Positions 25,518 through 38,300 of a stretch of DNA of 64,000 bases are shown here, piece by piece. The DNA is from Congeria kusceri (taxonomy: Eukaryota; Mollusca; Bivalvia; Myida; Dreissenidae): the NCBI GenBank assembly GCA_027627225.1, contig JAPFQT010000155.1, positions 95,001 through 159,000 on the forward strand, read 5' to 3'. The stretch's first letter is position 1. Every line of letters begins with the position of its first letter. The notes under the pieces were generated by a model that did no database searches, was not told the origin of the DNA, and saw only the letters and a program-made list of their open reading frames with translations. The translations under genes were made by a program, and so were the position numbers.

Positions 25518-26335
25518 TCATAGTTCGTCAGCTGTATCTCGATATACACTGTAGAAAGCAAATATTTCAGAAATTTTCTCATGAATGATATATCTTTCTG
25601 AGTGCACATGCCATTGCTCTGTTGCTACGGTTATGTCCATCATGTTTAAAAACATGAACCTGTCACTTTCGACGTCTTTAAATGCCTCCAGAATATACCC
25701 AGTGTAATCATCGGCGCAGGTTTCAGACTTCCCTAAAAAGTGACCCGGATTTTTTGCGAACGAGAAAGCATGGGGTCCTTTTATAACAATAAATGCACGT
25801 GGATAAGATTTTAATATTTCTGCTAATGTTACCTTCATGTCCTTGACGTATTCATAGAACACGTGTGAATGATAAAAATAAAAGTGAGCATAGGCGTGTA
25901 TAACAAAAAGAAGTGTTGCGTTTTTATCGTATTCGTGTAGGCTTGCTCGGAGAGGCCGGAAGTAACCACGTGGTGTATTGTAAGTACAGAACGGAAGTTC
26001 GTGTTGTTTCCAAGTGAGGCTGAACTTGAAAGTCTCGTTCTCACACCGGGCCTCGTGATGTTTCCCGGCAAAATCCCAAGTGTCTGTTGTCCATTCACAA
26101 GACGCCAGATTTTGCATTTCGTAGTAAATCTGCCTCGATGTTGAATCCCCAATAACAATCATTTGAAGGTTTTTCATGTACTTTGTAAGTTTCGCAAAGT
26201 CGAATTGAGAACTGCATAATTTGCTGTACCATTTCTTCTCAAATAGGTACCCAACGGGTGTTGAAGTGTTCCACGTGCGTCTCAAGGCGTACGCATCACA
26301 CTTCCGGTTGGTATTTAAGTGTTTCTGAGTGGAAT
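25518..26335 (-). CDS. NXPE exon 5: C-terminal SGNH-like domain and stop
   Basis: 818 bp, acceptor TTCCAG|AT, ending DTADEL before TGA. It holds the whole NXPE C-terminal domain: VGYLFEKKWYSKLCSS, then MIVIGDSTSRQIYYEM (nucleophile-type GDS block) and a C-terminal TEQWHVHSERYI, where a histidine of the catalytic set would be expected. The frame is open throughout. It is the only terminal exon in the window, although exons 2-4 are present twice. Confidence 0.92.
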
Positions 26336-29300
26336 CTGGAATAAAAGCTATTGTTTCAAAATAACAAAACGTTACAAATCATCCAAGTACCCAAATGCAC
26401 CAAAGTATCCAAGCACACAGTTACTTAACAGTAGACATGTATTTCATTTGTAGAACTAGTCAAACGAATGAATCGATTCAATACTTTGTATTTTTATGTA
26501 TAATTTACCAATATCAATATACATTTGTATATAAATCAAACGTCTAAAAATACTTTAGTCATGTAGATGGTTAGCAATAATTTTTTAAAAATTTTCAATA
26601 TATATATGGATCTATTAGGGCCCATTGTGTATATGAACTTTATGATATACGGTCAAAATATTTAACCAACCTGATGTAACGCTTAGAACTATGTTTCGCT
26701 GAAGGAACTGGCATTGTTTTCCCTGAAAAAATCCAGTACTTTGTTTGTGAGCGCAGACATTGTATAGGGTAACTTGTGTTCAGTAAGTAAATTTTTTTTT
26801 TCTAAACAAGAGCAGTCAGAGGACAGCGTGCTCAACTATTCGAAGTATTTCAGTTGGTATACATATTTTGGAAAGTGAAAGGGGCATTCTTTACAACACA
26901 GAGTAACAGGGATTGTTGCAACTGAAGCTGGAGTTGATTACAAAGATGTTTTAAAGGTTTCAAATGCATACCTTATGTAGTTTAGAAATTAAATGACTTT
27001 TGAATAAAACCGTACACTGAAAATCTATGTGAAAAGGGGGATAACTGTGTCAAAACACAAACCAGAGTTATGGGGAATTTTGCAATGATGCTGGAATTGA
27101 TGACGAAGGTATATTCCAAATTTCATGTGAATAATTTATGCAATTTTGAAGTTACAAGACTTTTGAATATAAACTTTAACAAAGATCAGACGCCGACCCC
27201 GAAGCAGATGTCGACGCCGGTGGTAGAAGGAAAGCTCACCTATTCTTCGAATAGTCGAGCTAAAAACTTATGCAGTATGTTTTACATATAAATGCTGGTA
27301 AAACAAGTATATCGTATCAAATGTTATAACACACAGCTATGAATGTTAATATCGATGGGACAGCTCGGACACATTAAACTGACACTGACCTTTATGAATG
27401 AATGAGAAGTCCGTCAATGAATACATTACCTTTCGTTATATCTTTGTAAGATTATTCCATTTAAAATGCAGTTATGGCATCAATAAACACGTGGAACACG
27501 TACACGAACAAACTCAAGTATAAATATAGAAGATAATTCAAGCGTGTAATTATGCTAAACATGAGTTCTTGAGTGTTAGATTAATGCGTCCGCGGTATAA
27601 CGTACGATGCAAACACGGCCTGTTCTGTTGACGTTAGGTGTTTATGTTCGAATCCTAGAGCCTTGAGGTCCTGACAGTTTAAAAGCGTCCAGTCCGTGCA
27701 CAGGAGGCTTTTGTGTCTAAAACGGGAAAACTGATGTTTGGTGAACGCACTGTAATTATTTCATTTAACGTTTGAAACCATTTTAAATTTTGTGGAGAAT
27801 GTCAAAGATTTGATTTTCTAATGTTAAGGAATCCTGTAATAAATATGTCATTGTGTATCAGAGTTTTAAGACACCCAAAATCTATGGCGATTATGCAAAT
27901 TTGAATTTATAAACCTATGTAAAATAACTCTAAAATGTAGAACGAAATTGCAAAATCGCAATGTTAATTTGTTAGAACAAGTTTCGAAGAAATCTGTATT
28001 GAAACATTGACTCTGTTGTATAGCACTAGATATACATGAACTGCGTAATCCAAACATTAGCAAAAGTGGCGAAAGATATAACACAGCACAGCAAAAAGCA
28101 TTCCATTCATGGATACAAGCAATGCAAACAACTGCATACAGATTCATTTATCATATGTTACATGTGTTCGAAATAAACGGAATACACATTGGTTAGCAAT
28201 TATTGTTGAATACACGTATACCAGGCAACACTTCTAAATTAACAGTTACGCATATTTCATACGTTACAAATGATGCTCGGTCTTGGAGAATATTTCATGT
28301 TGCAAATACGTGTATGAGGTTTGTATGTAAATGTTATAAATGATTATTAAGTAAATATGTGTTATCATTTATACCGGTATATTGGAAATGTTAGTTGTAA
28401 TCAAGAGCATTCAGGCGGTGAAGTTCTAGAGGCAATGAGCAATGGATAATTGTCTTTGTCTAGTGCAGTTAGTGAAAACATTACAAATGCAGAGTGTTTG
28501 TGATATAGAATGACAAAGAGTATCTTATATAGTGAGAGGATTATGCACCATATGTAACAAATCTTGGTTAGGGGTTTCCATTGGATTTTTGTTTGGCAAG
28601 AAATGATGATCGGGAAATCTTTTTCAAATGATCAAGCAACTTCAAGCTCATGGCTTTGATGTACATGTAATAATGAAACAAAGACAATGGAATGTAGTCA
28701 GAGTATAGATATGAATACGACAGATTTTGGTCGTTATTCGTAAACAAATATCATCCTTAAATTATACATTTTAAGTATTAGATATGATCATGCACAGAAA
28801 ACAAAAACTACAAGTAACTGAGTATAAACTTACAACACAAATGTAATAAGGAAACTATATCTTGCACACAGACATGGCATTACATTTGCAAAACAAACGA
28901 CTTAAAAACGCAGACCTTGGTTTACCGCAGTACCACGGTCGCCGGAAGTTGTCATCCGTCAGGTTGCAGATGACGTCATATCCGCTGATGTACGGGTAAA
29001 AACTGCACGGCGTCTCTTCAGCGATGCTTGGGTCACGCGGGTGTTGAAATACAGCAGTGTTCATCACCGCGGGCGGACACGTGTACCTGAAAATTAAAAA
29101 ATTTGCATCACAGTTCTAAGGCGGTGACTGAAGTTTAATATAAAGTTGTGTTTGTAACGGTTTCGTGTTGTTTGTATTGTGTTAAGTTGTATGTGCAATT
29201 GGCAAAAGGTCACATGCCTTGAATAAGTGACCATTTGATGTTAATAAGTGAATACCTTCTGCTGATCTAGCTGATGTTTCACATATTTTATATTTATTAA

Positions 29301-32300
29301 AAATTATGCGATGGTGTGTACAATTTGTCACCACATATCACGAGTGATAATTCATGCGCGCGCATTCCAAAGTTGGCATGCTGTGAAGTGAAAACATAGG
29401 TCGATTTATTGTATTTTCACGTACTAATATCTGGAAACAGAAGACAGGTTTACTATATTACTCAAAGTAGGAAGGGTATTTTACTCCGTTCTACGGTCGT
29501 TGTTACAGTTGCGGTGTTACCATTGTTGTGTTGTTTTTTTAATGTGACAATTTGATCTAAAGGTGTAATACTGTGAACGATTGGTTTGTGAAGCATTCAA
29601 AGATCAACAGTGGCACGATTGCAGTTGTTACAATTGTCATAGAACAATGGGGAATCATCTTTCTTCTTTGTGATATTAAACTGTTACAAACATGTCCTCT
29701 ATTATCAGGTTGTACATCACAATAATACATAAACAACGTTTGTTTACTGTAGAATGCGTTTACATATATTGATTACTTCCCGTTTTTGAAAACAGTCGTT
29801 CAGTCAATTGCGAGCGCGCAAATTCCCAATAGCTTAACGCTGGTCACACTAAAACAACCTTCGTTTGTATGCAGTAGCAACGGCCTCCCGCGTCATTATA
29901 ATGGCGGCCCTGACTTCCGGTCGACCTTCCTAGAATGCCACAAACTCGGCTTGGTAAGTTCCGTCATTGTTGTCCGCCACTTTGGCGGACGCTGCAGCCC
30001 CAGTAGAAGGCTCAAAAAGCCAGGCTCGAACCTTGAGTGGGAGTGTTTTAAAGTTTAACTTTTGGACAGTTTTATACACGGACAATTTGCCTGTAGGAAT
30101 TAAAGTGAAACTGCGGACATACAAACTTTCAGTCAAGCAGACTTAAAACGATAAAAATAGACATATATAGATAACACAGACGGTTAATTCAACTCCTGAT
30201 AAATTAATTGTACAGGAAGCATTTTTTATTTTTTTATCAAAGGGTCTGCTGAACGTTTGTTTAAATAACTTTAGAAAGCTTTCATGTGTACCTACTGTCT
30301 TGTGTATAACCCATTCAGTTGATAAATTGAATGCAAAAGGATACACATGTTTATTTATGGGACATATTCGCGGATTGTCATATTGATAATTTGGCATAGA
30401 ATTCAAAAACAAAAGCATATTGCCCATAGATACAACGAAATGATGTAACACTAATGACGCAAATACACGTTATTCATGTATTCATAATGTGAAATTAAAA
30501 TTTAAAAATAACAATAAAATTACAAGGTGTTTGTAACGCTTTTCGTCTGTATTGTGGATAACATGTGTATGGCGCGTTACAAATACAAAAAGTAATGCAT
30601 GTACGTCCCACTGGCCGAACGATTAGAATGGCAGATATTTTAATCAGGATTTGCTTTTTTCCACAAAATCAACACAAAAGTCTGTGAATGTGAAACTTGC
30701 CCAACAGAAGAGTTGCTAAATACATTAAACATATCGAATGGCAGGCATATAGATCTAACGTAGCGGTATAAATATTGTACGATTTTATTGACCTGGCACT
30801 CATTAATCTCCGGTAGCGCTCGGCTGTTTTATTTATATCGGTTAACTTTTATCTAGCTTGTAAAGCACGGATTTCATAGTCACATAAAAAACCTCATTAA
30901 CAAGTGTCAGGAAGAATAGCGCGGTGGAGAGTGTTTTAGACTATGAATCACAATGACTGTGGTTCGAATCCAGCCAAAATTTTTATTTTTTCTTATTTTC
31001 TTTTACTTCAACCTCACATATTCTCGTGACATTTTTCTTAATTTTGTTTTCTTTCCTTTTGTATTTTTCTTAGTTTAATTATTTTATGTACATAAAAAAT
31101 GCATACACAAAAACTCTGTTTCGCTCGCAGTGTTCCGATGCAGCTCTCTTCTGTATCAGAATCGAGGTTGATGATGAGATTCCGTGAAATGACGTCACCA
31201 AAATGATCAATTAAATAAATAATTTAAAAAATTGAATAAATCAAAAATGCCTGTTCTGGGATTCGAACCCAAAACATTATGCTTACAAACTATGCATATT
31301 TAAAACTGCACTACAGAAACAACTGTTATGTAGTTAGGATTTAATAAATACATATTCATGTCTGAGGTTCCTATCTGGGTTTGTAGCTTAAAATAGATTT
31401 ACGAAAATACACGGAATATTCATGAGTGCCAGGTCAATAAATCGCACGATACATGTGAGCGGACCACTTCAAATTTTATGTAACTTATTTTAATCTAATA
31501 AATCACTGTACTGTTTACATTTGATTGAAATGTCAATAGTCAAGGGAGTACGCAATCATTCCGGCAGACGACTCTGATTGAACAGCTAGCGGAGTTTTAT
31601 CAAACACAAGTTTATCAGAATTGTCACGAAATTTTGCTTAGTTTATTTACTTTTAGGAAACTGTCTTATCTAAGTTCTTATAAACTTATGCCATATAGCT
31701 GTATAATACAATCTGACTAAAGTGCATGATATCCTTTATAAAAGTAGCGTATTTTAGGAGCTGATTTATCGGACTTATTTTCAGTATGACCTGAACCCCG
31801 TTTGCACTTAAAATATTATAATAATAATCAGACCCTTCAAATAATATATAATTTATCACTTTTTATCTTCAAACGTTCGATGCTGTTGATCCTTGTTTTG
31901 CCTTTCTGTTTTTATAAATATAATTTATACAGAAAACAGAAAGTTTGGTAACGTACGCAGCAAGACGCACTAATACGTGTATAATGTTCATTCAACTCAC
32001 CACGTCACCTCCTGTCCGTCGTTTACGTCCCTTACGGTCAAATAACGCGATAGTCACGTTCACATGGTCTCCAATGTTCACGTGACCGTTTCCATGGAGC
32101 GTGAAATGTGACCTTGACGGATCGGGAAGATCAAGTAAGTCTTCAACATCCGGGTCATTCAAATATTTTTCTTCCGGCCACGCGCCAAGTACTTCCGGTG
32201 CAGCTGGGATATGTCTGCACGTGCTATACACGATGTCAGGTGCACGTGCTATACGACCCTCTGGCTTCTTGTATAATGTCTTTAGATAAAATCTGAAAAT

Positions 32301-35300
32301 ACATACAATTACCGTGTGTTTTATTCAAGAACGGTACGTATTTGACCATACTGAACAGTCTCTATTTTCCCTTTACACCAGTTAGGCCGGTTGATGAAAA
32401 CCAATAATTCTGTCCGAAAGACGGCTGCTGATCGGTACTGTTCTCAAGTTGTGCATGATTATATCTAGTACTTAAAATGTATAATTTGTGAATGATATTT
32501 TTTAACGAATAACGACCCAAATTTGTCTTATTCATATCTATACTCTGACACCATTCCATTGTCGTTAGTTTCAGTCATACATGTACATCAAAGTCATGAG
32601 GTTGAAATTGCTTGATCGTTTGAGAAAGATTTCCCGATAATCATTTCTTGCCAAACAAAAATCCAGTAGAAATCCCTAACCATGGTTTGTTACATATGGG
32701 TGCATAATCCGTCACTATATAAGATACTCTTTCTCATTGTATTTCACAAAATATCTGCATTGGAAAGTTTTACTAACTGCACTAAACCAAGACAATTATC
32801 CATTGCTCATTGCCTCTAGAACCTCATCACCTGAATGTTCTTGATTACAAGTGAAATTTCCAATATACCGATATAAATGATAACACCTATTTACTTAATA
32901 ATTATGTATAACATTTACATATATACCTCATAGATGTATTTGCAATTTGAAACATGTATGCCAGTGTTTGGATTACGCAGATCATGTATATCTAGTGCTA
33001 TACAACGAAGAGTCAATGTTACCATACCAATTTGTTCGTAACCTGCTGTACAAAATATTACGATTTTGCTATTTCGTTCTATATTTCAGACTTATTTGTA
33101 TATAGGTTTATAAATTCAAATTTGCATAATTGCCATAGCTTTTGGGTGTCTTAAAACTCTGAAACACAATGACATATTTATTTCAGGATTCTTTATCATT
33201 AGAAAATCAATTCTTTGACATTTTCACAAAATTTACAATTGTTTCAAACGGTTTAAGGTTTTAAATGAAATGATTACAGTGCGTTCACCAAACATCAGTT
33301 TTCCCGTTTTAGACACAAAAGCCTCCTGTGCACGAACTGGACGCTTTTAAACTGTCAGGACCTCAAGGGTCTAGGATTTGAAAGTGAACACAGGACGTCT
33401 ACAGAACAAGCCGTGTTTGCATTGTGCGTTATGAAACTGTTAATGTGTCCGAGCTATATCATCGATATAAACATTCATAGTTGTGTGTTATAAAATTTTA
33501 TGATTCATGTATTACCGACAATATTTAAATATAAAACATATTTTGTAAGTTTTTAGCCCGATTATTTGAAAAATAGTGAGCTTTCCTACTCGCCCCGGCA
33601 TCGGCTTCAGCGTCCACGTCTGATCTTGGTTAAAGTTTATATTCAAAAGTATTGTAACTTCAAAACTACCTAAATTATTCACTTGAAACTTGGAATATAC
33701 CTTTGCTATCACCTCCAGCATCAGGTGCAATATTTCCCATAACTTAATTTTGTATTAAGACAGATGTATGCCTTTTTTTTCATATCATTTTCTGGTTAAA
33801 GTTTATATTCAAAAGGTCTTATAACTTGAAAACAACATACGTTTTTCACTTGAAACTTAGAGTATACCCTTATCATCACCTCCTACATCATATGCAACAT
33901 TTCCCATAACTCAGGTTTGTATTTTGACAGAGTTATACCCCTTTTTCAAGTAGATTTTCCGGTTTAAGTTTTTATTCAAATGTCTTGCAAGTTTAAAACT
34001 TCATAGGTAATTCACTTGAAATTTAGAATATGCAACTCAAAAGCATCTGCAGAGATGTGGCTGATCATGAAACTTAATTCTGTTTGGAAAATGTTCAGTA
34101 GGGATATTAATGCCCACCAACATGTTCATGAACTCTGGTTATGATCGGCTGAAACTTGTTAGACTAGAGCAGAAAAGGATGAACCGTTTGATTGTAGATT
34201 TAAGGGTCATTACACCGAAGTTCCTCGGTCGAGTTGGTGGATTATCGAACACAGTCGCGATATTATGCTCACAAACAGTTTTATCAACTGTGGTGGAGAT
34301 CGCATGAATACTGTTGGACTTAGAGAGCGGAAAAATGTGACCGACATTTGCAAAATTAATATACCCTTTCATCGTCTATGTTGGGCACTAATATTTGTGA
34401 TGTCGATACTTAATTAATATTAAGTTCGTTACACATTCCTGAATAGCATATCACACAATTCTGGTAAAAACGAAAATAAGCCTAACCTGATGTGACGTTT
34501 AGAATTATGCCGGACTGAAGACGTATAGCATTGTTTTCCCTGAAAGATAGAGTGGAAAAAATGTATGCCTGTGTAGCTACTACCCAGCTGTATACGTACA
34601 CAAAAACACGAAAAATGCAAAACAATCAAAATGAGTGTTTGGTCTCTGGTTTCAATAACAGACATACAAACAGACGTTCAACATCACTATTGTTCATAAT
34701 AATTGTTCGGTTATCATTATACATCTACACGAATATACATCGACTATATTTTCTTTTATAAGGTAAAGTAGATATACGGGTAGGCTTTTGCTTTCTTTCC
34801 AATATTCTTGCATGTAATCATGCAATGCATGGTAAAATGAAATTAAATAACGTATTTGTTATTATACAGATTAATCATCGTGGCGTGTCGTGGGAAAACC
34901 GGAATTAATGCACTTGCGAAAAGTGTCGTCGCGGATCAGCCTTTGAAGTCCGCACAGGCTAATCCGGAACGACACTTTCCGCTTTTAAGGTATTTTCTGT
35001 TTCAAGGAAGTCTCTTCTAAACATACGACACTTTTCGCCTACAGTGGATTTATGTTAAGAAGAGACTGATCCGAGACGAAACTTTAGGCACATGCCTTAA
35101 GCCCGGGTTTCCTACGACACGCCTCAAATAATTTTCCCAATATTACGTACACAGATAACAGGGCTTGTTGAGTTGGCGTCAAATGGTGCTGCTCCTTGTT
35201 GATGCCCCAGAGGTTCTGATCGGAAGAGAGCGTCCAGTCAGAGCACAATAGTTTTATGTTTCTGGAGGTGAAATCAAACAGTATTAACACATACTTGAGG

Positions 35301-38300
35301 CGTGTCGTGTGAAAACTTAATGCATGTGCCTAAAGTTTGTCCCGGATTAGCTTTTATGGTATTTTCTGTTTCAATGGTCTTTTCTAAACATAAATCCACT
35401 GTAGGCGGAAAGTGTGCCTTGGATTTGCCTGTGCGGACTACACAGGCTAATCCGGGACCACGACACTTTACGCACATGCATTAGGCCTGGTTCTCCCACG
35501 ACACACCTCAAGTATTAGTATGTTATCAGATAAGTACTCATCATTTATTTGCAAGGCATCTCAAAACGATTGGTAAATGCATTAATTACACAAGTAGCTG
35601 TATGATTATCAATTGTAAAACACATTTATATTGTTTTATCGTGCGTGTACTTACAGTTAAGTGAAAGCAAGTTGCAAAAATGAAACAATGCGACCAAGAC
35701 ATATACAATATAATGTGATATGCGCTATTAAACTCGTCTGTACCTTCAATGTTACTAAAACACGAAGAGTTCTATATTAATATTGAATGTGGCTTCCATA
35801 TATGGCTTTTGAATCATGACGATTGCATCGTGCAATTCATTAAATGCGGCGTGTAGTGGGAAAACAGAGCTTAATGCATTAGCCTGTGCAGTCCGGGACG
35901 GCACTTTCTGCCTACAGTGGATTTATGATTAGAAGAGGCTTCTTTGAAACAGAAAATACCATAAATGCGGAATGTGCCGTCCCGGATCAGCCTGTGCGGA
36001 CAACAGTTTACGCACTTGGATGAAGCCCGGTTTTCACACGGGACGCTTCAAATATTATTGTCAAAACATGGAGGCTACTTTATGAGCTCACACCTCGGTT
36101 TTCCGCAGTACCATGGCCGCCGGAAGTTGTCATCCGTCAGATTGCAGATGACGTCATATCCGCTGACGTACGGGTAGAAACTGCATGGGGTCTCTTCGGC
36201 GATGCTCGAGTCACGTGGGTGTTCAAATACAGCAGTGTTCGTCACTACGGGCGGACACGTGTACCTGAAACCATTATGATTAACTTTGTTTAACTTATCA
36301 GACTCAAAGAACATTTCAGTTATTACTAAACTTATATAGTTCGGTCGCTGCGCACTTAGGGTTTCTTATTCGTTAGAAATTCGTTAGTTAATTCTAACTT
36401 AATATACTAAGACATAATGGAGCGTAAGTGTAGTTAACTTTTAACGTGGCAGTCATATTGATTCCAGCCTCTACATAACCCTGTACAATCTTAATATAAT
36501 GCGTAAAAAATATGTTTGTTTCAGGTTACCCGAGGCGACCTACCCTAAAACAAGAGCTGTCGGAGGACAGCGCGTTTGTCTTTTCTTGTGCTTGTCAGAG
36601 TTACTGGCATTTGTTTCTAAAACAAGAAATATGAAAATTCCATGAAAACCAAATTGGTCTCAGAAAATGCATTAAAGTCAGCACATCACTAAAAATTTTA
36701 GTAAAAGTGACCTTGACCTTGACCCCACCCACCCCATATGCAATCCCAAGCAAGATCTCGATATAAGGTATATATGTATTAAGTTTTATTAAAATATCTC
36801 ACTGCATTCACAAGTTATTGAGCGGAAGCCGTTTTTCTATTTAAGTCACAGTGACCTTTACTTCACCCACCCATATGCAATCCCAAGCGAGGTCTTGATA
36901 TAAGGTATCTATGTGTAAAGTTTCATTAAAATATCTCAATGCATTCTCAAGTTATTGAGCGGAAACCGTTTTTATATGTTTGGTAACAGTGACCTTGACC
37001 CCACCCACCCCATATGCAATCCCAAGTGAGGTCTTGACATAAGGTATTAAGTTTTTTCGGCGTAGCTGTCTAAGATCGCTTTTGACCTAGATTTCTTGTG
37101 ATAATTATTCAGCGGGAAAATTGAATGCCAATAGAATCAGGCAGATTTTCTAATTTTAGGGAATGCAAACTTAAAACAATCGTTTAACGTTTAACAATAA
37201 CTGTTGCATACTTTTCGGGATTAAAATTTACATAATTGTTTACATAAGCGGCTAAAATAAAGCGATAAACATATCTTCGACATACACTCTAGAAATGAAC
37301 ATAATTATGAACAATTTTACTCATTGTATGTCATGATCAGATTTTAGGGATGTCAACGGCTACCAAAACTGGTATCCGGTTATTCGTATGTAATATCCGG
37401 ATACTATCCGGATAACCGTATAGATCGGCATTGGTGGCCGGAATCTGGCACATGTTAAAGTTGCAAAATTAAGTTCACATCTAGACGATACTTCTATCTT
37501 GAAAACACAATACTATTTAATTATTGAAAAAGTACATGTAAAACAGACAACGTCGAGATCTGTTCATAAATTGTGCATTTTGTTTGTTTTGTTTTGCGTG
37601 CAATGTTGTTATGCCCTTCAATTAAAGTACCCCAATTAAACATTTGATTTGCGTAAAGGTAAGTAGGTGTTAAGGCTGACTGGTGTATGGTAAACCCGTA
37701 AATTGCGATGTTTGAGTAAAACACGCAATGTGCTAATCAAATACACATAGACACAAAAACAAGGATGGATCTATGTTTAATTGACATTATTAACCGGTAG
37801 AGAAACCATCTCTTATCAAGAGGGACGCACCTAATTGGCATAATCGGTTATCCGGATATTCGTTGACATCCCTAATCAGAATACAATGCTACAATTCACG
37901 GGGACGACAGTCGGTCACAACGTACAATGTTGCCTTTTGGGCTCGCAAGCACAAAATATAAAGTGGTAAATTTCTGGTATTCTTCTGATAAATTAGCAAA
38001 AAAATATTAGCAAATTTGATTGAGCTTATATTTCCTATTATTTTATCATTGTTTAAAAATATCATTGTACGCTATAATCGACTGTCGTCCCCATGAATTT
38101 GTACAAGTCCAGCAGAAGAATCTTTCTAAAAATAGCGCGCGGTAAAGCTGTGTTAATACACACGCATCAATTAGCGTCCGGAGAATCCTAAGCCGAGAAT
38201 TTAAATAAATTAAGAATTTATAAACTTACTGTGCATGTAAATTAATATTTGAATTGTAGTTGTGTTTAATTAAGAATTAATTTATAATTGCACCTTTCTA

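Larger units (their letters stand above)
30777..31447. mobile_element. Inverted-repeat element carrying two tRNA-like sequences
   Basis: The ends are GTACGATTTTATTGACCTGG at the left and the matching inverse at the right (GTGCGATTTATTGACCTGG read inward), followed by CACTCAT on both sides: roughly 30 bp inverted repeats around 670 bp. There is no coding capacity. Two tRNA-like stretches face each other inside (30914-30976 plus, 31250-31322 minus). Confidence 0.75.
28914..32292 (-). pseudogene. Disabled duplicate of NXPE exons 2-4
   Basis: Three exon-like blocks repeat exons 2, 3 and 4 with the same lengths: 32292-32001 (292 bp), 30031-29859 (173 bp) and 29086-28914 (173 bp aligned). The first is open (YSTCRHIPAAPEVLGAWPEE). 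In the second, the tryptophan codon of AFWEG is TAG (plus-strand CTA at 29930-29932). In the third, the position of the functional donor GTGAGC reads CTGCGT, so no in-phase donor remains. No exon 1 or terminal exon accompanies the block, and using it after exon 4 would shift the frame. Introns are much shorter than in the main copy and do not align with it, though the exons remain close. It looks like an old paralogue, recently inactivated, now inside intron 4 of the neighbouring gene. Confidence 0.85.

Noticed and set aside
29786..30058. 90-codon plus frame
   Set aside because: Antisense of pseudo-exon 3' and its flank.
28914..32292. Exons 2'-4' as mutually exclusive alternative exons
   Set aside because: TAG in exon 3', no in-phase donor after exon 4', and exon 4 cannot join exon 2' in frame.
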